From assembly GCA_023389035.1 (NCBI GenBank), contig JAEWFC010000030.1, positions 372,001 to 436,000 on the forward strand: a stretch of 64,000 nt of DNA, in the 5' to 3' direction. Below, in pieces: positions 1-7,614 of the stretch (its first letter is position 1; each line of letters starts with the position of its first letter). Both the position numbers and the translations under genes were made by a program. Under the pieces are notes generated by a model. The model worked only from the letters and a program-made list of their open reading frames with translations, made no database searches and was not told the DNA's origin. Source of the stretch: Acidobacteriota bacterium (GTDB taxonomy: Bacteria > Acidobacteriota > Blastocatellia > Pyrinomonadales > Pyrinomonadaceae).

Positions 1-287
1 GCCGCATCGAAAAGCGTTTTGAGCAGTCCGCTTTCGACCGCATCCTGAGCATCGTCGAGAACGAGACCGGCCGCAAACTCACGGCTGAAGAAAAGTCCCT
101 GGCGAGTCGGGGTGCGGATGAAGCAGATCTTGTTTACTCGGGACTCGAAGAAACGATGATCACTGCCTATCATCAGATCCGCGAGGTCGCAAAGCGTCCG
201 AATGTGAATGACCTGCGAACCGCTGCATTCGTAAGTGCTATCGACAAGATCGCCGTCAGCTATATGGAACTAGGAGTCTTTCCTTGA
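1..287 (+). CDS. Glutamate dehydrogenase (Glu/Leu/Phe/Val dehydrogenase family), C-terminal fragment
   Basis: The gene is open from the window edge and ends with TGA at 285-287, giving about 94 residues read from base 3. The tail contains LRTAAFVSAIDKIAVSYMEL followed by GVFP, which matches the conserved C-terminal helix of hexameric-type glutamate dehydrogenases. The family interconverts glutamate with 2-oxoglutarate and ammonia in the cytoplasm. The catalytic lysine and the NAD(P)-binding core lie upstream of the window, so coenzyme preference cannot be judged. A hairpin at 309-348 is a likely terminator. Confidence 0.8.
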   Translation, partial: RIEKRFEQSAFDRILSIVENETGRKLTAEEKSLASRGADEADLVYSGLEETMITAYHQIREVAKRPNVNDLRTAAFVSAIDKIAVSYMELGVFP

Positions 288-308
288 TCGCCGAGGATCG
301 TCAGATCG

Positions 309-352
309 AAGGAGCAGCTTGGCTACAATTCAGAGTCAACTGCTCCTTTTCT
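309..352. terminator. Probable bidirectional terminator between the convergent GDH and phosphohexomutase genes
   Basis: AAGGAGCAG (309-317) pairs perfectly with CTGCTCCTT (340-348). The loop is 22 nt, and TTCTC follows on the plus strand. The stem spans the last bases of the minus-strand gene, whose stop is at 323-325. The long loop makes it a moderate rather than a textbook terminator. Confidence 0.5.
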
Positions 353-1711
353 CGTTGAGTGCTGTTCTATTGTTTGTGCGACCTTCATCTCTACTTCAGA
401 ACGTATGGCGTTGAGCCGGTCCTCGGTATCCGCTTCGAACCTTAGGACAAGGATCGCCTGCGTGTTCGACGCTCTAACCAGTCCCCAGCCATTATCGAAA
501 AGAATACGTGCGCCATCGATAGTGATCACTTCGTTGGTCGCGGAAAAATGCTTTGCGACCGACGCTACGACCTCGAATTTCAGTTCATCAGGGCAATCGA
601 CACGCAGCTCCGGTGTCGAGAACGTCGGCGGCAGCCCGGCAAAGAGTTCTGAGAGCGGCTGTTCCGATCTCGAAAGGATCTCAAGCACTCGGGCACCTGC
701 ATATGTCGCATCGTCAAAGCCGTAAAATCGGTCGGCAAAAAAGATGTGGCCGCTCATTTCGCCGGCGAGAGCTGCATCCGTCTCCTTCATTTTCGCTTTG
801 ATAAGCGAATGCCCTGCCTTCCACATCACGGCGTTGCCGCCATGTTCGGTAATGTCATCAAAAAGCTTTTGCGAGCATTTCACTTCAGCGATGATGGTCG
901 CTCCCGGACGTTCTGCGAGAACGCTGCGAGACAACAGCACCATCAGCTCATCGCCCCAAATGATACGGCCCTTATCATCGACCACGCCGATCCGATCGCC
1001 GTCGCCATCGAACGCCAGGCCGATGTCGGCCCGTGACGAATGGACATTGGTGATCGTGTCGGTCAGATTTTCGGTGACGGTCGGGTCGGGATGATGATTA
1101 GGAAAGTTCGAATCCGGGTCGATGAAAAGCTTCACCATCTCAACGCCGAGACGCTCGTACACCGGGACAGCTGTAACGCCGCCCATGCCGTTGCCGGCAT
1201 CGACGACAGCTTTTATCTTTCGTCCGCCCATCTGGATCCGGGACACGATGTCCGCGATGTAATCGTCCAATACCTCGATCGTATCCACCTTGCCTGCACC
1301 GTCGGCGAACTCGTTCGAAAGTGCGATCTGCTTGATCTCCTGTATCTGCGAACCAAAGAGTGTGGATTTACCAAGACAGATCTTGAAACCATTGTGGTCC
1401 GGCGGATTGTGAGATCCGGTGATCATTACGCCGCCGTCGACGGGCTTTGTGAAAACCGTGTGGTAAAGCACCGGCGTCGGGACCATTCCGACCAGAACGA
1501 CGTCGATACCGCATCGGTTAAAACTTTCGGTAAGTATCTGGCAGTAACCGGGCGAGCTTTCACGTGCATCATAGCCGATGGCGATGACGCGAGCGCCGTT
1601 ATTGATATAGAAAGTACCGAGTGCCCGGCCGAGCGTTGCTACAACCTCATCGTTCAATTCGCGTCCGACGATACCGCGAATGTCATATTCCCGAAAAATG
1701 TTTTGGTTCAT
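323..1711 (-). CDS. Phosphomannomutase/phosphoglucomutase (alpha-D-phosphohexomutase)
   Basis: This 462-residue protein has the four-domain phosphohexomutase layout. The phosphoserine loop TGSHNP has its catalytic serine near residue 100. The magnesium loop DGDGDR is at 235-240 and the sugar-binding loop GEMSGH at 317-322. The C-terminal phosphate-binding domain contains VRASNTQ. The family interconverts hexose 6- and 1-phosphates (mannose or glucose) in the cytoplasm, feeding nucleotide-sugar and envelope polysaccharide synthesis. Length is normal for the AlgC/ManB group. Mannose and glucose specificity cannot be separated from sequence alone. It is transcribed divergently from the VWA gene at 1872. 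Confidence 0.9.
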   Translation of the reverse strand: MNQNIFREYDIRGIVGRELNDEVVATLGRALGTFYINNGARVIAIGYDARESSPGYCQILTESFNRCGIDVVLVGMVPTPVLYHTVFTKPVDGGVMITGSHNPPDHNGFKICLGKSTLFGSQIQEIKQIALSNEFADGAGKVDTIEVLDDYIADIVSRIQMGGRKIKAVVDAGNGMGGVTAVPVYERLGVEMVKLFIDPDSNFPNHHPDPTVTENLTDTITNVHSSRADIGLAFDGDGDRIGVVDDKGRIIWGDELMVLLSRSVLAERPGATIIAEVKCSQKLFDDITEHGGNAVMWKAGHSLIKAKMKETDAALAGEMSGHIFFADRFYGFDDATYAGARVLEILSRSEQPLSELFAGLPPTFSTPELRVDCPDELKFEVVASVAKHFSATNEVITIDGARILFDNGWGLVRASNTQAILVLRFEADTEDRLNAIRSEVEMKVAQTIEQHSTRKGAVDSEL

Positions 1712-1871
1712 CGTGTATTAGATAGCCACAGCGGCGGCATGCGACGCAACCGCTGCCGGCCGGAAACTGCGGGATTTCCGCCTCGTTTGCTATACTTCTC
1801 GGTTGGCTGCGGGCAACAACCGCTGACGGTGCGGCATCAAACCGCTTACGGTCATAATCTACACTTGCATC

Positions 1872-2855
1872 ATGATCAAATCACAAACTTTTTTCTGGCT
1901 TGGCGCCATTGTCCTATTTTTCGCTGCGGCGTCGACGGGTTATGCCCAGGTACCAACGGCCACTCCGCCGCCTGATGATGATGGCGGCCAGGTTAAGACG
2001 TTCGAGGTCCGACTGCCGGTTACTGTGACACAAAAGGACAAGCTGGTGACCGGGCTCACTCGCGATGATTTTATCGTGTTGGAAGACGGCGTGCCGCAGG
2101 AAGTAACTTTCTTCAGCGATGAGAAGACGAACCCGCCGGTTTTCGTTGGCGTTCTGATGGATACGTCGCCATCGACCGCGGGTAAGCTCGGTTTTTCGAA
2201 GGAAGCAGCGAGGAACTTTTTATATACGGTCGTCCGTCTGCGAAAGGACCGTGCGGCCTTTATGACATTCGATAACGAGGTCGTGCTGCATCAGGATTTC
2301 ACCGATAAGCATGACCTGCTGGACCGCGCCGTCGATAAGGTGAAGAAGACTGGCTCGCAGACATCGCTCTACGATGCTATCTGGCAGTTTTCAGACGAAA
2401 AGCTTCGGAACGTACCGGGCCGCCGCGTGATCGTTCTGATCACTGACGGCGACGACACGTTCAGCCGTGCTGAGCTAAACGATGCGATCGACATTGCCCA
2501 GCGTACAGAGACCACGATCTTTGGGATCTCTACTAAAGCCGGCTTTCTAGGAAGCGTTCCGGGCGTCGAGGCGGGAACGGTGAAAGACAAGGGCGATAAG
2601 TTATTAACGCAGCTATGCGAACGTACGGGCGGCGAGGCGTTCTTCACCGGCGACATGATCGCACTTGAGCGCGCTTTCACACGAATATCACAAGAGCTGC
2701 GATCGCAGTATATCGTCACCTATCGCCCCGAGAATCAAAGCTATGACGGCCGTGAACGCAAGATAGAGGTCAGGCTTCGTGACCCGCAAAAGGCCGATAA
2801 GCTGAAGGTTCGCACGAAGACGAGCTATCGGGCGATCCGCGATTCTCTGCAATAA
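1872..2855 (+). CDS. Secreted VWA-domain protein (acidobacterial VWFA-related type)
   Basis: The protein has 327 residues. An N-terminal hydrophobic signal ends near GYAQ at residues 23-26. A short domain carrying LTRDDFIVLEDG precedes a von Willebrand A domain. The metal-ion-dependent adhesion site is visible as DTSPS (97-101), followed by a later SLYDAIW threonine/serine region and LITDGDDT. The C-terminal end SQYIVTYRP is typical of the acidobacterial VWFA-related family. Family members are exported, and their ligands are mostly unknown. A paralogue follows 26 bp downstream, so the two probably form a tandem operon. Confidence 0.85.
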   Translation: MIKSQTFFWLGAIVLFFAAASTGYAQVPTATPPPDDDGGQVKTFEVRLPVTVTQKDKLVTGLTRDDFIVLEDGVPQEVTFFSDEKTNPPVFVGVLMDTSPSTAGKLGFSKEAARNFLYTVVRLRKDRAAFMTFDNEVVLHQDFTDKHDLLDRAVDKVKKTGSQTSLYDAIWQFSDEKLRNVPGRRVIVLITDGDDTFSRAELNDAIDIAQRTETTIFGISTKAGFLGSVPGVEAGTVKDKGDKLLTQLCERTGGEAFFTGDMIALERAFTRISQELRSQYIVTYRPENQSYDGRERKIEVRLRDPQKADKLKVRTKTSYRAIRDSLQ

Positions 2856-2868
2856 AGAGGACGCGATC

Positions 2869-2873
2869 AGGAG
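2869..2873 (+). promoter_or_regulatory. Shine-Dalgarno AGGAG that sets the start of the second VWA gene
   Basis: AGGAG lies 8 nt before the ATG at 2882 but only 2 nt before the in-frame TTG at 2876. The ATG is therefore the better start. Confidence 0.7.
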
Positions 2874-2881
2874 TATTGATA

Positions 2882-3970
2882 ATGGCAGTAATTCGCAATG
2901 GTTTGATCTTGGCTTTTGCCGCAATTGTATTAGTTTACGCGGCGATGGATAGCGGCTCGGCTCACGCCCAGCAGGTGCCGCCTGCGTCGCAGCCCGTCGC
3001 AGAGCCAACGCCGCCAATCGAGGAAGAGGACGATATCATCAAGATCGACACCGAGGCGGTCAACGTGCTGTTTACCGCTCAGGACCGAAACCGCCGCCTG
3101 CTGTTGACTCTGCGACCCGAAGACATCCAGGTCTATGAGAACGGCCAGCTACAGGAGATCGTAGGATTTACAAAACAGGTCGATCTGCCATTGAGCCTTG
3201 CACTACTGATCGACACCAGCGTTTCGCAGGAACGAACACTGCCCGAGGAGAAGGTAGCGGCGATCTCTTTTCTTGAATCTGTTATTCGTCCGGCAAAGGA
3301 TGAAGTAGCTGTGGTCTCGTTCGCGGGTGAGACGATGCTCGAGCTGGGGATGACGAGCAACTTGGCCCGCCTGCGAAGGGCCGTCGACGGCGTGCGGCTC
3401 GAGGCTCCTACAGGTTACATTGGCGGCGGGGTTGTGGCGGCCGGCGGGATCGGGACTCCGCCGATATCCGGCGACAATGCGGCGACGCGCGGATCGACAG
3501 CTCTGTGGGACGCCCTTTGGATCACTAGCGAAGAAGTATTGGGACCGGCACCTGAAAAGACCCGTCGAGCGATCATTCTGCTTTCGGACGGAGTCAATTT
3601 CGGGGGCAGAAAGAAACTTAAAGAGGCGGTTGAGGCCGCACAAAAGGCGGAGGCCATAATTTACTCGATCGGGATCGGTGACAACTATTATAACGGCGTC
3701 GATAAGGGTGCGCTCGAGAAAGTTTCCGAGAGCACCGGCGGCCGTGCCTATTTCCCGCGTGACGAGCGTGATCTGCGCGATGCCTTTCGTCAGATCCAGG
3801 AAGAAATGCGGTCACAATATCTTGTCGCCTACGAGCCAACGAATACCGCGCTCGACGGATCGTATCGAAAGATAGAGATAAAGTTGGCGAATTCTGAACT
3901 CGCGAAACAGAAGGTCCGGATCACTCACCGCGAAGGCTATTTCGCTAAGAACGCTCAAGACCGGAAATAA
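2882..3970 (+). CDS. Second secreted VWA-domain protein (VWFA-related)
   Basis: The protein has 362 residues from the ATG preferred on ribosome-site spacing. It has a signal peptide (cleavage near AHAQ, residue 30), a Pro/Glu-rich linker, and an LRPEDIQVYENG segment. A VWA domain follows, with DTSVS (111-115) as the metal site, an ALWDALW segment and LLSDGVNF. The ending SQYLVAYEP matches its upstream neighbour, so the two are diverged paralogues. It carries a Gly-rich insert (YIGGGVVAAGGIG) inside the VWA domain that the first copy lacks. It is presumably exported, with unknown ligand. A strong terminator follows. Confidence 0.85.
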   Translation: MAVIRNGLILAFAAIVLVYAAMDSGSAHAQQVPPASQPVAEPTPPIEEEDDIIKIDTEAVNVLFTAQDRNRRLLLTLRPEDIQVYENGQLQEIVGFTKQVDLPLSLALLIDTSVSQERTLPEEKVAAISFLESVIRPAKDEVAVVSFAGETMLELGMTSNLARLRRAVDGVRLEAPTGYIGGGVVAAGGIGTPPISGDNAATRGSTALWDALWITSEEVLGPAPEKTRRAIILLSDGVNFGGRKKLKEAVEAAQKAEAIIYSIGIGDNYYNGVDKGALEKVSESTGGRAYFPRDERDLRDAFRQIQEEMRSQYLVAYEPTNTALDGSYRKIEIKLANSELAKQKVRITHREGYFAKNAQDRK

Positions 3971-3991
3971 CGCTTAACGAAGTAAAGAAGA

Positions 3992-4026
3992 ACCCGCACG
4001 GTAAATATTGTGCGGGTGCTTTTTTC
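3992..4026 (+). terminator. Rho-independent terminator after the VWA pair
   Basis: ACCCGCAC (3992-3999) pairs with GTGCGGGT (4010-4017) across a 10-nt loop. The stem is followed by GCTTTTTTC. The 8-bp GC-rich stem plus T-run is a clear intrinsic terminator for the plus strand. It also sits just beyond the end of the minus-strand VOC gene. Confidence 0.85.
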
Positions 4027-4029
4027 TTA

Positions 4030-4446
4030 CTAGGCCGTTGCGTCGGCTGTATTCTCAGGATCATTCAGCCACCACTGGTTTCCGTTGGTATCAATGAAGC
4101 CTGCAGTTCGACCGTATCCGCGATCGCCGGGTTCCTGATTTCCCGTCGCACCGTTTGCGAGTGCCTTAGCATAAACGCCGTCTACGTCGTTCACAAGCAC
4201 GAACATCCCGCAGGGAAATGCGGGCCATTCGCCGCCGGCCTGGCCAAACATCACCGTACCGCCTTTAATGTCATACTCGGCGTGCATTAAACGTCCGTCC
4301 GCATGATCGACGCGAAGGATCTCTTTTGCATCGAAAACGGCGGTCAAGAATTTTATAAGTGCTTCACCGTCAGGGACGACCATGTAGGGCATCACCGGCG
4401 AATAGTGTTTGGGAATTCCGCTCTTTTTCTCAGTCGCAGTACTCAT
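4030..4446 (-). CDS. VOC-family protein (glyoxalase/PhnB-like)
   Basis: The protein has 138 residues with a single vicinal-oxygen-chelate fold of the PhnB-like type. Recognisable segments are VMPYMVVPDGEALIKFL, MHAEYDIKGGTVMFGQAGG and DTNGNQWWLNDP. Such proteins bind a metal or small ligand; the substrate is unknown here. AAGGAGA lies about 8 nt before the ATG. It begins 2 bp after the stop of the upstream NTF2-like gene, so the two are co-transcribed. The pairing of VOC and NTF2-like genes next to an AraC regulator is common in small stress or detoxification clusters (inference). Confidence 0.85.
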   Translation of the reverse strand: MSTATEKKSGIPKHYSPVMPYMVVPDGEALIKFLTAVFDAKEILRVDHADGRLMHAEYDIKGGTVMFGQAGGEWPAFPCGMFVLVNDVDGVYAKALANGATGNQEPGDRGYGRTAGFIDTNGNQWWLNDPENTADATA

Positions 4447-4448
4447 CT

Positions 4449-4850
4449 CTAGTCTCCTTTATTTACGTTTTGGGCGGCGGGCGTGATATGCGAAAGCACG
4501 CACGTCCATCTGCCGTCGCGCTTGACGAACACATCCGTAGTCCATTCATCGGCGTCGAACTGCTGCCCTGCAAAATGTGCCGTGTTTACAACTCTAGCCG
4601 TAAGCAGTGCGACGTGGCCGTACTCCCTGATGCGAGCGTCACCCTTAATTTCAAACATGCTGTGAGTGAGCTGGCCGGAGCGAACGTATTCGAGAAATGT
4701 CTCTTTGGTGGAAATTCCTCGCTCTGAGACTATCACCCAGTCGCTGCCCATAAAGCTGCCGATCCGGTCGGCGTCGTTCGCGACCATCGCCCTGGCCCAC
4801 TCAGCCCCCAAGGCGGTCAGTTCTTCCTTTAGTCCATTGTCGTTACTCAT
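4449..4850 (-). CDS. NTF2-like (SnoaL/DUF4440) protein
   Basis: The protein has 133 residues from the ATG at 4850, which has GAGGA about 6 nt upstream. A longer reading from 4889 adds 13 residues without a better site. Features are an N-terminal helix (LTALGAEWARAMVANDADRI) and a cone-shaped NTF2-like beta sheet with DEWTTDVFVKRDGRWTCVLSH at the end. It is cytoplasmic and 2 bp from the VOC gene. Enzymatic or ligand role cannot be assigned; many family members are polyketide cyclase-like or ketosteroid isomerase-like. Confidence 0.8.
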   Translation of the reverse strand: MSNDNGLKEELTALGAEWARAMVANDADRIGSFMGSDWVIVSERGISTKETFLEYVRSGQLTHSMFEIKGDARIREYGHVALLTARVVNTAHFAGQQFDADEWTTDVFVKRDGRWTCVLSHITPAAQNVNKGD

Positions 4851-4964
4851 TCTAGTCCTCACTTCGAAAATGTGATCGAGGCCGGTCATCGTCTGAGTCC
4901 GGCCCCGCTCATGAGATATACATTACGCGAATCGAAGTTCTATGAATTGGAAAAATGCGACACG

Positions 4965-5774
4965 CTAAACGTCGATGTATTGAGTGCCTTCGGCAACCTG
5001 CCAAAAGTATTCTTTGGGTGAGTAGCCCGAAAACTCCCGGAAATCGTTTATGAAATGTGACTGATCGTAGTAGCCGCAGCTGTACGCGATCTGGGTCAGG
5101 TCTTTCGTGCCCAGCACTTTCTGCTCTGTGGCTGCCTGGAACCTGACAACGCGGGAATAGAGTTTTGGTGCGAGGCCGGCCAGCTCTTTGAATCGGCGTT
5201 CGAATTGGCGGCGAGAGAGGCCCTGGTCGGCCGCAAGAGTATCGATATCGACCAACCCCTTCGAGCTGAGGATCTCGTGAATGGAGTGGAACACGGGGTG
5301 GATATCAATATTCGATCTCCGGAGCTTTAAGCAAAAGAAATCGCTGAGGATCCGTACACGGGCCGCATTATCTATAGCGCCGCAGACACGCTGCTCGATC
5401 AGCCGTCCCTGTTTTCCGAGAACCGATTCCAGGTCTGGCGTGATATTAGTAAATTCGTATGCCGGGATAGAAAGCAGCTTGGGTATAGCGAATGGATAGA
5501 GATAGGCTCCGAAGATTCCGAAGCCTTCCCGTGTCACGAATCGGCGATACCGGGTCGATTGGGCCTGAATACTAGCGATCGGTGATGTCTCGACAGACCC
5601 CGTCGATGTTATTTCGTCGAAGGCCGAGCGATAGTGAAAGACAACCTCAACACAGCCATCAGCGAGTGATCGATGGACGTATTCTTCGCCCGGCGCGACA
5701 TCGCTTTCAAGCGCCCAGAAAAATCGAACATATGGTGCTAATTCGGCTGGCGGCTCGAACACCTCATACAGCAT
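4965..5774 (-). CDS. AraC-family transcriptional regulator
   Basis: The protein has 269 residues. The N-terminal half is a sensor-like domain of the DUF6597 kind (FEPPAELAPYVRFFWALE). The C-terminal ~100 residues hold two helix-turn-helix motifs: IDTLAADQGLSRRQFERRF, then DLTQIAYSCGYYDQSHFINDF and FSGYSPKEYF, the standard AraC signature. It probably regulates neighbouring genes. It starts 6 bp after the secreted gene upstream (5781-6398), and the VOC and NTF2-like genes lie downstream on the same strand. The inducer is unknown. Confidence 0.9.
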   Translation of the reverse strand: MLYEVFEPPAELAPYVRFFWALESDVAPGEEYVHRSLADGCVEVVFHYRSAFDEITSTGSVETSPIASIQAQSTRYRRFVTREGFGIFGAYLYPFAIPKLLSIPAYEFTNITPDLESVLGKQGRLIEQRVCGAIDNAARVRILSDFFCLKLRRSNIDIHPVFHSIHEILSSKGLVDIDTLAADQGLSRRQFERRFKELAGLAPKLYSRVVRFQAATEQKVLGTKDLTQIAYSCGYYDQSHFINDFREFSGYSPKEYFWQVAEGTQYIDV

Positions 5775-5780
5775 CGCGTG

Positions 5781-6398
5781 TTAATCTTTCCAACCCCAGG
5801 GTGCCGCGGGAGCCGCGATCTCTTTCGCCAGGTCAAATCTTACGGTAAACAGTCGGCCGCGGCCCAGACGCCGAAGATTGTACGAGTAGTGCGATCCCTC
5901 GACGAGCTCGATCCACCAAATGTTTGCGGCGGCCGATGGCGCGTCGCCGGCAGGAGGCTCGACCACCCTGGTCGTCTCTGCATCAGCGGGAAAGAACTGC
6001 CGGATCGGTTCGCCGGCGTTTGTCGAAGTACCGCCGTACATCGTCACTTTATCGGGTTTTCCGTCCTCGTGGCGATGATCATGCTTCAGCGTTATTCGAT
6101 CGCCCTTCTTCGTCAGCACCCAAGTACGCGAGCGGTCGTCGCCAACGAAAAACGGTATGCGAATGCGGTTCTTTTCGCATGACCGAACATGCATCACCAG
6201 CGCCTTCCCTGCAAAATCAGGGCTGCTGCTAGTATCCTCGGCAACCGTACCGGAATACGCCTTGCCGCAAAGCTTCTGCAGATTTCCCCAGAAAACGTCA
6301 GTAGGCGACGGTGCCTTTGCCTGCGAAAAGGCCGGTGATGTAAGCAGGAAAAACGCCCCTGCCGCGAGGGTGGATATCTGAGCGATCTTTAGTTTCAT
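5781..6398 (-). CDS. Secreted protein of unknown function
   Basis: The protein has 205 residues and a clear signal peptide (hydrophobic core LAAGAFFLLTSPAFS, cleavage near FSQA). The mature part starts with DVFWGNLQKLCGKAYSGTV. It also contains a basic/acidic HDHRHEDG stretch and a Tyr/Trp-rich C terminus (IWWIELVEGSHYSY). There are two cysteines. I do not recognise a named family. It lies 6 bp upstream of the AraC gene and may share its transcript. Confidence 0.7.
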   Translation of the reverse strand: MKLKIAQISTLAAGAFFLLTSPAFSQAKAPSPTDVFWGNLQKLCGKAYSGTVAEDTSSSPDFAGKALVMHVRSCEKNRIRIPFFVGDDRSRTWVLTKKGDRITLKHDHRHEDGKPDKVTMYGGTSTNAGEPIRQFFPADAETTRVVEPPAGDAPSAAANIWWIELVEGSHYSYNLRRLGRGRLFTVRFDLAKEIAAPAAPWGWKD

Positions 6399-6430
6399 AG
6401 ATGAAGTATAACCTCATCAGCCAAAAGTCA

Positions 6431-6937
6431 TCAGTAATCGAGCAATTCGGCCTCGGTCACACGCCCGTCCTTTAGCCTGATCTTCCAGATCACTGTGTAT
6501 TCCGACTCGTCCAGGTTCTTAAACAGATCTTTCTTCAGGATCAGATTTGCAAGTCCTGGGATCGTATTCGAATGGCCTACAACCACGACGCGTTTCGTAT
6601 CGCTGCTCTGAATCTTGTCCAGAAGCACCTTCGGCTGACGCGGGTCATAGGTCTCGACCGTTTTCTTTCGTTTCGCCGCGAGCGGAGCAACCGTGTCTCG
6701 CGTGCGTTTCAGATCCGTCGAGTAAAACGCTCCGGGCCGATATTTACCGATCGCTCTGATCAGCCGCTGAGCCCTCTGCTTTCCTTCGTCCGAAAGCTCA
6801 GGGTCCTGGCTAGTCGCATCAGCCTTTTCAGCATGGCGAACGAGAATGATCAGCTTATCCTGTGCAGTTGTTGACCGAAACGATGCCGCAACAATGAGGA
6901 TGGCGAACACGGCGATGATGAAGGTTTCTTTTCGCAT
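6431..6937 (-). CDS. Secreted histidine phosphatase (SixA-like, phosphoglycerate-mutase fold)
   Basis: The protein has 168 residues from the ATG at 6937. An upstream TTG at 6967 would add 10 residues but puts a polar stretch before the signal. The N-terminal hydrophobic segment ends near TTAQ. The catalytic motif LVRHAEKAD contains the nucleophile histidine, and the second histidine is in VVGHSNTIP. An FYSTDLKRTRDT arginine site follows the first. The arrangement is that of small branch-1 histidine phosphatases. The leader suggests a periplasmic role; the substrate is unknown. Confidence 0.85.
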   Translation of the reverse strand: MRKETFIIAVFAILIVAASFRSTTAQDKLIILVRHAEKADATSQDPELSDEGKQRAQRLIRAIGKYRPGAFYSTDLKRTRDTVAPLAAKRKKTVETYDPRQPKVLLDKIQSSDTKRVVVVGHSNTIPGLANLILKKDLFKNLDESEYTVIWKIRLKDGRVTEAELLDY

Positions 6938-7022
6938 AACAAAAGAGTTTTTATACGATGGGATCAAAACTAAGTTTCAGCTCGTAACAGCCCTCAACGA
7001 GAACCGCAGGTGAATTACTACA

Positions 7023-7355
7023 TCAACCGATCCCAACGATCGTCTCACCACCTTCAAGCATTCCGATCGCGGTTTTCAACGTTGAGCCCAGGATCGATCT
7101 CAGATTTTCGTTGGAGGTATTGCCGCAAGTCAGGAGGATAACTTTTGGAGGAGGGCCAAATCGTTCGAGGAGCAAAACAAAATCACTGTCCTTCGTCATA
7201 ACGATCGCATTCGCTGAACGCGCAGCCATGAAGATCTCTTCGTCTTCGGCATCGCGAAGACCAATGTCGCGCAAGGCGAGAGAGTCGACCTCGTGTTCAA
7301 TGCTGATCCATTGTGCAATAGACGGCGGAAGTTGGGCGTCTATCCATATCGTCAT
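7023..7355 (-). CDS. DUF5615 PIN-like protein (putative toxin)
   Basis: The protein has 110 residues beginning MTIWIDAQLPPSIAQWI, the typical DUF5615 N terminus with an early Asp. The later segment NAIVMTKDSDFVLL carries two more acidic residues of a PIN-like metal site. Family members are predicted VapC-like ribonucleases and usually pair with DUF433 antitoxins. Here the start overlaps the DUF433 stop by 4 nt (ATGA), which supports translational coupling. RNase activity is inference. Confidence 0.85.
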   Translation of the reverse strand: MTIWIDAQLPPSIAQWISIEHEVDSLALRDIGLRDAEDEEIFMAARSANAIVMTKDSDFVLLLERFGPPPKVILLTCGNTSNENLRSILGSTLKTAIGMLEGGETIVGIG

Positions 7356-7588
7356 GCGGCGATCAACACCGGGTGGCTAATTCGTTGCGACGCGTATTGG
7401 AGCACTGCACGAAGATCTTCGGCTTCGAGATCCGGCATCTCATGCAGTATCTCTTGAGCGGTCAGTCCGGACGCAAAAAGATCAAGGACGTCTGATACGC
7501 GAATACGCATCCCACGAATGCACGGATGCCCGCCACATTGCTTCGGGTTGACGGTGATTCGCTCTGCCACTTCGCTTGTCATAGCCAT
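7352..7588 (-). CDS. DUF433 protein (putative antitoxin)
   Basis: The protein has 78 residues from the ATG at 7588. A much longer open frame reaches back to 7804 but runs through the C-terminal part of the glcD gene, so it is rejected. The domain shows RITVNPKQCGGHPCIRGMRI, then DVLDLFASGLTAQEILHEMP and a second helix pair. This is the usual DUF433 winged-helix-like fold. It is coupled to the DUF5615 gene by a 4-nt overlap and starts 26 bp downstream of glcD. Confidence 0.85.
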   Translation of the reverse strand: MAMTSEVAERITVNPKQCGGHPCIRGMRIRVSDVLDLFASGLTAQEILHEMPDLEAEDLRAVLQYASQRISHPVLIAA

Positions 7589-7614
7589 AATGCTAACACA
7601 AAATGCGCAGCCTC

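Noticed and set aside
1040..1975. Long plus-strand open frame of 311 codons opposite the phosphohexomutase gene
   Set aside because: The minus-strand frame has all phosphohexomutase motifs. This frame has no recognisable domain and reads as its antisense shadow.
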